Shown piece after piece: positions 5,814 through 9,782 of a DNA stretch of 9,782 nt. The notes under the pieces were generated by a model that saw nothing but the letters and a program-made list of their open reading frames with translations, was not told where the DNA came from and searched no databases. Both the position numbers and the translations under genes were made by a program. This DNA is from Bacteriovoracaceae bacterium UBA1018 (lineage in GTDB: Bacteria > Bdellovibrionota > UBA1018). Position 1 is the stretch's first letter, and each line of letters opens with the position of its first letter. The stretch lies in NCBI GenBank assembly GCA_002291495.1, contig DBAE01000049.1, forward strand, positions 1 to 9,782, given 5' to 3'.

Positions 5814-7541
5814 ATGGGTCGCAGCTGGTGGGGAAAATTTATTGTCCTCATGTTTTTCGTTGTTCTATCGGTCATCTACGTTATTCCCACTATTGCTAAT
5901 TTAGATCTCGAAAAGACTAAATTTCCATTTAAACAAAAAGTAAATCTCGGACTCGACTTACAGGGCGGCCTTTATATGGTCCTTGGGGTCGAGTTTGAAA
6001 AAGTTTATAAAGAAATTGCTGAACGCCAAGCTTCAACTCTCTCTGAGAATCTGAAAGAAAAAGGCGTTGAAATTAAGAGTGCAAAGCTCGTCACCGAGGG
6101 AACCGTAGCTGGTGATCCTAAGATTGCGGTCGAGTTTGATGCCGCCCAACGTGATAAAGTTCTTGCTGCACTCAAGAGCGAGTATCCAAATTTACGTCTT
6201 TCAGATGATCAATCAGGACGATTTGAACTTGGCTTAACCAAAGAGTACCGCAACGACGTTCGTGAAAGAACGATCGGTCAAAGCATTGAAGTCATCCGAA
6301 ACCGGATCGATGAGTTTGGTGTTTCCGAGCCGAGCATTGCAAGCCAAGGTGAAGATCGTATCGTCGTAGAGCTTCCAGGCGTAAAAGATATCGACCGCGC
6401 TAAAGACCTGATTGGACGAACTGCAAAACTTGAATTTAAGATCGTGAATGACAAAGCGATGAATCCAGCCGAAGTTGGGGGATTGGTCGAAGAAATCGAA
6501 AAAACACACGGCATTGCTTTCAAAGAAGGCGATAAGTTTTCAGAGTACGTCGGCAAAATTAATGAGAAGGCTAAAGGCAAAATTCCTGAAGGCAGCTCCA
6601 TTGTTTTTGAACGCGTAAAGACTGGACCAGGACAAGCAGCAGAGCAAAGCACTTCGCGTCTTCCATATTTGATTTTCTCACGCGCAGAAGTCACTGGTGA
6701 TGATCTCCAAGATGCAAACGTAGCATTTGATCCTGAAAGCCAACGTCCAAACGTGAGTTTCACTCTTAATCCGAGAGGGGCTGCTCTATTTGATAAGGTG
6801 ACTGGTGATCATATCGGTGAGCGCCTTGCGATCGTTCTAGATAACATTGTTCACTCAGCCCCGGTCATTCAAAGCCGCATCAGCGGTGGTCGAGGTCAGA
6901 TCACTCTAGGTAACGGTAACGGCGACCAGATCATGCAAGAAGCGAAAGACCTAGCGATCGTGCTTCGTGCGGGCGCGCTACCTGCTCAGCTTGAGTTTCT
7001 TGAGCAACGTGTGATCGGACCTTCTCTGGGTCAAGACTCAATTGAGAAAGGCGCAAAAGCCGGAATCATTGGATGTCTCTTGGTCTTTGCGTTTATGATT
7101 TTCTACTATCGTGGCAGCGGAGTTGTAGCGACGGTTTCACTCCTTCTGAATGCGCTTTTTCTATTGGCCGTTCTCGTTGGTCTTGAAGCGACATTGACTC
7201 TTCCAGGTATTGCCGGGATTGCTTTAACGATCGGTATGGCGGTCGATAGTAACGTCATTATTTTTGAACGGATTCGTGACGAATTGAGCGAAGGTAAGTC
7301 CGTAACTGGTGCAGTTGAGGCCGGATTTCAAAAAGCTTTCGGCGCAATTTTTGATGCCAACATTACCCATGGAATTGTGGCCATTATCTTGATGAATTTT
7401 GGAACGGGTCCAATTCGTGGATTTGCGATTACGCTTTTGATCGGAATCGTAACAACTCTGTTCTGCGCAGTTACAGTATGTAAACTCTTCTTCGACGGCT
7501 ATTTGGCCGCTCGACCTGGCACTCAGAAGTTGAGTATTTAG
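5814..7541 (+). CDS. secD: protein-export membrane protein SecD
   Basis: SecD works with SecF as a proton-driven motor that pulls exported proteins out on the periplasmic side of SecYEG. The 575 residues show the RND-type plan: TM1 (about 8-27), the conserved NLGLDLQGGLY (44-54), a large periplasmic P1 domain (to about 410) with the VIRNRIDEFGVSEP block (160-173) and the GDDLQDANVAFD block (295-306), then five membrane segments from about 415 to 560. The motif GMAVDSNVIIFERIRDEL (474-491) holds Asp478, equivalent to the proton-path aspartate in TM4 of E. coli SecD; VIGPSLGQDSI (400-410) is also conserved. It is slightly shorter than the E. coli protein (615). ATG 5814 has GGAG (5802-5805) eight bases upstream. 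secF follows after 14 bases, so the two are surely co-transcribed. Confidence 0.98.
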   Translation: MGRSWWGKFIVLMFFVVLSVIYVIPTIANLDLEKTKFPFKQKVNLGLDLQGGLYMVLGVEFEKVYKEIAERQASTLSENLKEKGVEIKSAKLVTEGTVAGDPKIAVEFDAAQRDKVLAALKSEYPNLRLSDDQSGRFELGLTKEYRNDVRERTIGQSIEVIRNRIDEFGVSEPSIASQGEDRIVVELPGVKDIDRAKDLIGRTAKLEFKIVNDKAMNPAEVGGLVEEIEKTHGIAFKEGDKFSEYVGKINEKAKGKIPEGSSIVFERVKTGPGQAAEQSTSRLPYLIFSRAEVTGDDLQDANVAFDPESQRPNVSFTLNPRGAALFDKVTGDHIGERLAIVLDNIVHSAPVIQSRISGGRGQITLGNGNGDQIMQEAKDLAIVLRAGALPAQLEFLEQRVIGPSLGQDSIEKGAKAGIIGCLLVFAFMIFYYRGSGVVATVSLLLNALFLLAVLVGLEATLTLPGIAGIALTIGMAVDSNVIIFERIRDELSEGKSVTGAVEAGFQKAFGAIFDANITHGIVAIILMNFGTGPIRGFAITLLIGIVTTLFCAVTVCKLFFDGYLAARPGTQKLSI

Positions 7542-7543
7542 AG

Positions 7544-7549
7544 AAAGGA
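7544..7549 (+). promoter_or_regulatory. ribosome binding site deciding the GTG start of secF
   Basis: AAAGGA lies six bases before GTG 7556. The next in-frame ATG (7580) is 30 bases from it and has no site of its own, so GTG is the start. Confidence 0.8.
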
Positions 7550-7555
7550 TTCGCC

Positions 7556-8542
7556 GTGCTTCACCTGATTCCAAATAACATGAATATCGACTTCCTCGGG
7601 AAGAGTAAGCCATTTGTATTGGCTTCAACTATCGCCACACTTCTAAGTATCGTGGCAATTTTCTACCCAGGGCTCAATTACGGCATTGATTTTACAGGGG
7701 GCGCTGAGGTGCAGCTCAAAGTCCCAGCAGAATGGGATATTGCTAAGCTGCGAAGTGAACTCGACAATGGTGGCATTAAGGATCCCTTAGTGGTGCAGAT
7801 CGGGGAGCCTTCAGCTCATGAGTATCTGGTTAAGGTGCAAGCTGCGCCTGAACAGCTCAATCAAGTTTCTGGCAAAGTATCCAATGTCATGACCGAGAAA
7901 GCTGGAGCAGGAAAGTTTGAAGTCTTGCGCGCTGATGTCGTAGGACCTCAAGCAGGGGCGAGCCTCCGGATCTCTGCGATCATGTCCATCCTCTACGCAA
8001 TTATCTGTATCGTGATTTACATCACGTTTCGTTTCGACGTGCGATATGCGCCAGGTGTGGTCCGTGCGTTGGCGATCGACGTTATTATCACGGTCGGCGT
8101 TTGGGTCCTTCTTCAACGTGAGTTTAATCTTACCGTATTGGCAGCACTTCTCACCATTGCGGGATATTCCTGTAACGATACGATCGTTATTTATGACCGG
8201 ATCAGAGATTACACCAAAGCCCATCCGGAGTGGGATCTCGAGCGAGCCATTAATCGATCGATCAATCAAAACTTAGGTCGAACCATTTTGACAGTTCTCT
8301 GTACTCTGTTTGTGGTCGTAAGTTTGTATATTTTTGGTGGACCGGTGCTCCAAGATTTCTCATTGCCGCTATTGATCGGTTTTACGGTCAGCGTGCCTTC
8401 GACGATCTTTGTGGCTAACCCAATGATTCTTTATATGGAAAAACGCCGCTTGGCTCAGAAGCAACAAGCGCCGTCTCAAAAGAAGAAAACAAACAATAAG
8501 GTCGCACCGTCCGGAACCGTAGCTCCGTCTTCAAGAACCTAA
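7556..8542 (+). CDS. secF: protein-export membrane protein SecF
   Basis: SecF is the partner of SecD in the Sec accessory motor. The 328-residue protein has TM1 (about 19-38), the conserved YGIDFTGGAEVQ (42-53), a periplasmic domain to about 125, RADVVGPQAGASL (125-137), then five membrane segments. GYSCNDTIVIYDRIRD (203-218) with N207-D208 and INRSINQNLGRT (232-243) match the SecF signature regions around TM4-TM5. The last 33 residues (from about 296) form a basic Lys/Gln/Pro/Ser-rich cytoplasmic tail, probably disordered. The start is GTG. secD ends 14 bases before and recJ begins 24 bases after, so this is one transcription unit. Confidence 0.98.
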   Translation: MLHLIPNNMNIDFLGKSKPFVLASTIATLLSIVAIFYPGLNYGIDFTGGAEVQLKVPAEWDIAKLRSELDNGGIKDPLVVQIGEPSAHEYLVKVQAAPEQLNQVSGKVSNVMTEKAGAGKFEVLRADVVGPQAGASLRISAIMSILYAIICIVIYITFRFDVRYAPGVVRALAIDVIITVGVWVLLQREFNLTVLAALLTIAGYSCNDTIVIYDRIRDYTKAHPEWDLERAINRSINQNLGRTILTVLCTLFVVVSLYIFGGPVLQDFSLPLLIGFTVSVPSTIFVANPMILYMEKRRLAQKQQAPSQKKKTNNKVAPSGTVAPSSRT

Positions 8543-8553
8543 GAGCTGCACGT

Positions 8554-8560
8554 GGGGGAG
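8554..8560 (+). promoter_or_regulatory. ribosome binding site deciding the TTG start of recJ
   Basis: GGGGGAG lies six bases before TTG 8567. An in-frame TAG (8561-8563) rules out any earlier start, and the first in-frame ATG is 130 bases further on, beyond conserved N-terminal sequence. Confidence 0.75.
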
Positions 8561-8566
8561 TAGAGA

Positions 8567-9782
8567 TTGGAAGAAGTACAAAAACTTCGTGAGTGGAAAC
8601 TTCGTAGCTCGTTGCCAGAGGATTTGGAACTCAGCCAAGTTCTAAATCAGTTAAAACAAGCGACCGGTCTATCGGAGACCACACTGCGAGTTTGTATGAT
8701 GAGGGGGTTAACTACTCCTGAAGCGATCTCTGATTTTCTCAATCCTAAATTAGAATCTCTGAAAGATCCTTTTTGTCTAAAGGACATGGACCGAGCCGTG
8801 GATCGATTGGTTCAGGCTCGCGATCGTGGTGAGATGATACGCGTATTTGGTGATTACGACGTGGATGGGACCACCGGAGCAGCAATGCTCACCTGGTTTT
8901 TTCGGGATTGTGGTTTTACTTTCGAAGTTCGCCAGCCAGACCGATTCAAAGATGGTTACGGTCTTAATGTTGGAGCGGTTGAAGTCGCGCACGAAGCGGG
9001 TGCAAAAGTCTTAGTCACTGTCGATTGCGGGATTACTAGTTTTGATGCGGCAAACAGAGCTCAAGAGCTAGGAATCGATCTGATCGTGGTGGATCATCAT
9101 CAGATCGACGCGGTCAAAGGGTTGCCTCAAGCACACGCAATCGTTAATCCACAACGCTCTGAGTGTGATAGCGGGCTGAAACAACTCTGTGGCTGTGCTT
9201 TAGCTTTTTATCTTGTTCGAGCACTCAGATCTCGCGGTCGAGACCTCAAGTGGTGGCCTGAAGGACGAGAGCCTAATCTGAAGCAACACTTGGATCTCGT
9301 TGTGATGGCGACTGCAGCCGATATGGTTCCGCTCACTGGCGACAATCATATTCTGGTTCGTCATGGGCTCGAAGTCCTTAAGCTTTCAAAAAAGCCCGGT
9401 GTGCGGGCACTTTTAGAAGCGGCAGGAGTTGGATCAAAAGACCTGAGTCCGGGCCATCTGGGATTTGTCATTGGTCCGCGGATCAATGCGTCGGGACGAA
9501 TCTCGTCCGCCAGTCATGCGATGGATCTCTTGACCACAACAGATGCAGTAGTGGCTGCAAGCTTGGCTCAAGACCTCGAGCGTATGAATCAAGAGCGAGC
9601 GCAAATTCAGAACCGCATCTGGGATGAAGTTCGCCGAAAGGTCGAAGAAGGAATTGCCCAAGGTAAGTTTAAGCATGGTGTAGTTGTAGCCGATGCTTCG
9701 TGGCATGAAGGCGTAGTGGGAATTGTTGCTTCGAGAGTCACTGAAACTTTTAGGCGTCCAGCCGCAGTGATCGCCCTTCGTG
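8567..9782 (+). CDS. recJ: single-stranded-DNA-specific exonuclease RecJ (5' part, runs off the window)
   Basis: RecJ degrades single-stranded DNA 5' to 3' in recombination, mismatch and base excision repair. The visible 405 codons, about 70 percent of a typical 560-580, show the DHH phosphoesterase core: FGDYDVDGTTGAAML (94-108) with the metal-binding aspartates, RFKDGYGL (126-133), VDCGIT (152-157), VVDHHQ (174-179), ATAADMVPLTGDN (248-260), IGPRINASGRI (302-312), and the start of the DHHA1 part, SWHEGVVGIVASR (378-390). A helical stretch (about 331-365, QDLERMNQERAQIQNR) links the two. It begins with TTG and is the last gene of the sec cluster as seen here; secDF-recJ neighbourhood is, to my knowledge, common in delta-proteobacterial relatives. 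The frame is intact to the right edge. Confidence 0.97.
   Translation, partial: MEEVQKLREWKLRSSLPEDLELSQVLNQLKQATGLSETTLRVCMMRGLTTPEAISDFLNPKLESLKDPFCLKDMDRAVDRLVQARDRGEMIRVFGDYDVDGTTGAAMLTWFFRDCGFTFEVRQPDRFKDGYGLNVGAVEVAHEAGAKVLVTVDCGITSFDAANRAQELGIDLIVVDHHQIDAVKGLPQAHAIVNPQRSECDSGLKQLCGCALAFYLVRALRSRGRDLKWWPEGREPNLKQHLDLVVMATAADMVPLTGDNHILVRHGLEVLKLSKKPGVRALLEAAGVGSKDLSPGHLGFVIGPRINASGRISSASHAMDLLTTTDAVVAASLAQDLERMNQERAQIQNRIWDEVRRKVEEGIAQGKFKHGVVVADASWHEGVVGIVASRVTETFRRPAAVIALR

Noticed and set aside
6278..6763. 161-codon minus-strand frame inside secD
   Set aside because: It lies wholly within a conserved secD coding region and is a shadow of its codon pattern; the same holds for the minus-strand frames inside secF and recJ.

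Overview
The window looks like chromosome from a Bdellovibrio-like predatory bacterium or a close relative (inference). The grounds are the gene order queA ... tgt-yajC-secD-secF-recJ, moderate GC content, and a small HUH transposase of a type I associate with Bdellovibrionales. No rRNA, tRNA or CRISPR array is visible.

Layout. (a) 1-1184: about 55 bases that may be the tail of an upstream gene, then queA on the + strand, with a weak terminator-like hairpin over its stop. (b) 1194-3127: a block of three minus-strand genes between the two queuosine genes. In transcription order these are a single-pass membrane protein (3127-2669), a REP-associated/IS200-like tyrosine transposase (2348-1800) and a small lipoprotein (1637-1194). 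The spacers here are rich in inverted repeats, a short tandem repeat and a G-run tract. (c) 3207-5144, + strand: a metallo-beta-lactamase-fold hydrolase of the glyoxalase II type and tgt. (d) 5193-9782, + strand: yajC, secD, secF and the first 405 codons of recJ, which runs off the right edge. A 156-base spacer of degenerate repeats with a strong hairpin separates yajC from secD.

How the genes work together. Tgt puts the queuosine precursor preQ1 into the wobble position of GUN tRNAs, and QueA converts it to epoxyqueuosine, so the outer + strand genes are consecutive steps of one pathway. YajC, SecD and SecF form the accessory complex that helps SecYEG export proteins using the proton motive force. 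RecJ is a 5'-3' single-strand DNA exonuclease of recombination and repair, placed right behind secF.

Most unusual points: a probable leaderless transcript for the membrane protein at 3127; the repeat/hairpin leader of secD, which holds a tiny basic reading frame ending inside the hairpin; a start-codon hairpin without a Shine-Dalgarno on the transposase; an extra N-terminal hydrophobic segment on YajC; and a G-quadruplex-compatible tract beside a startless glycine-zipper-like frame in the 2349-2668 spacer.
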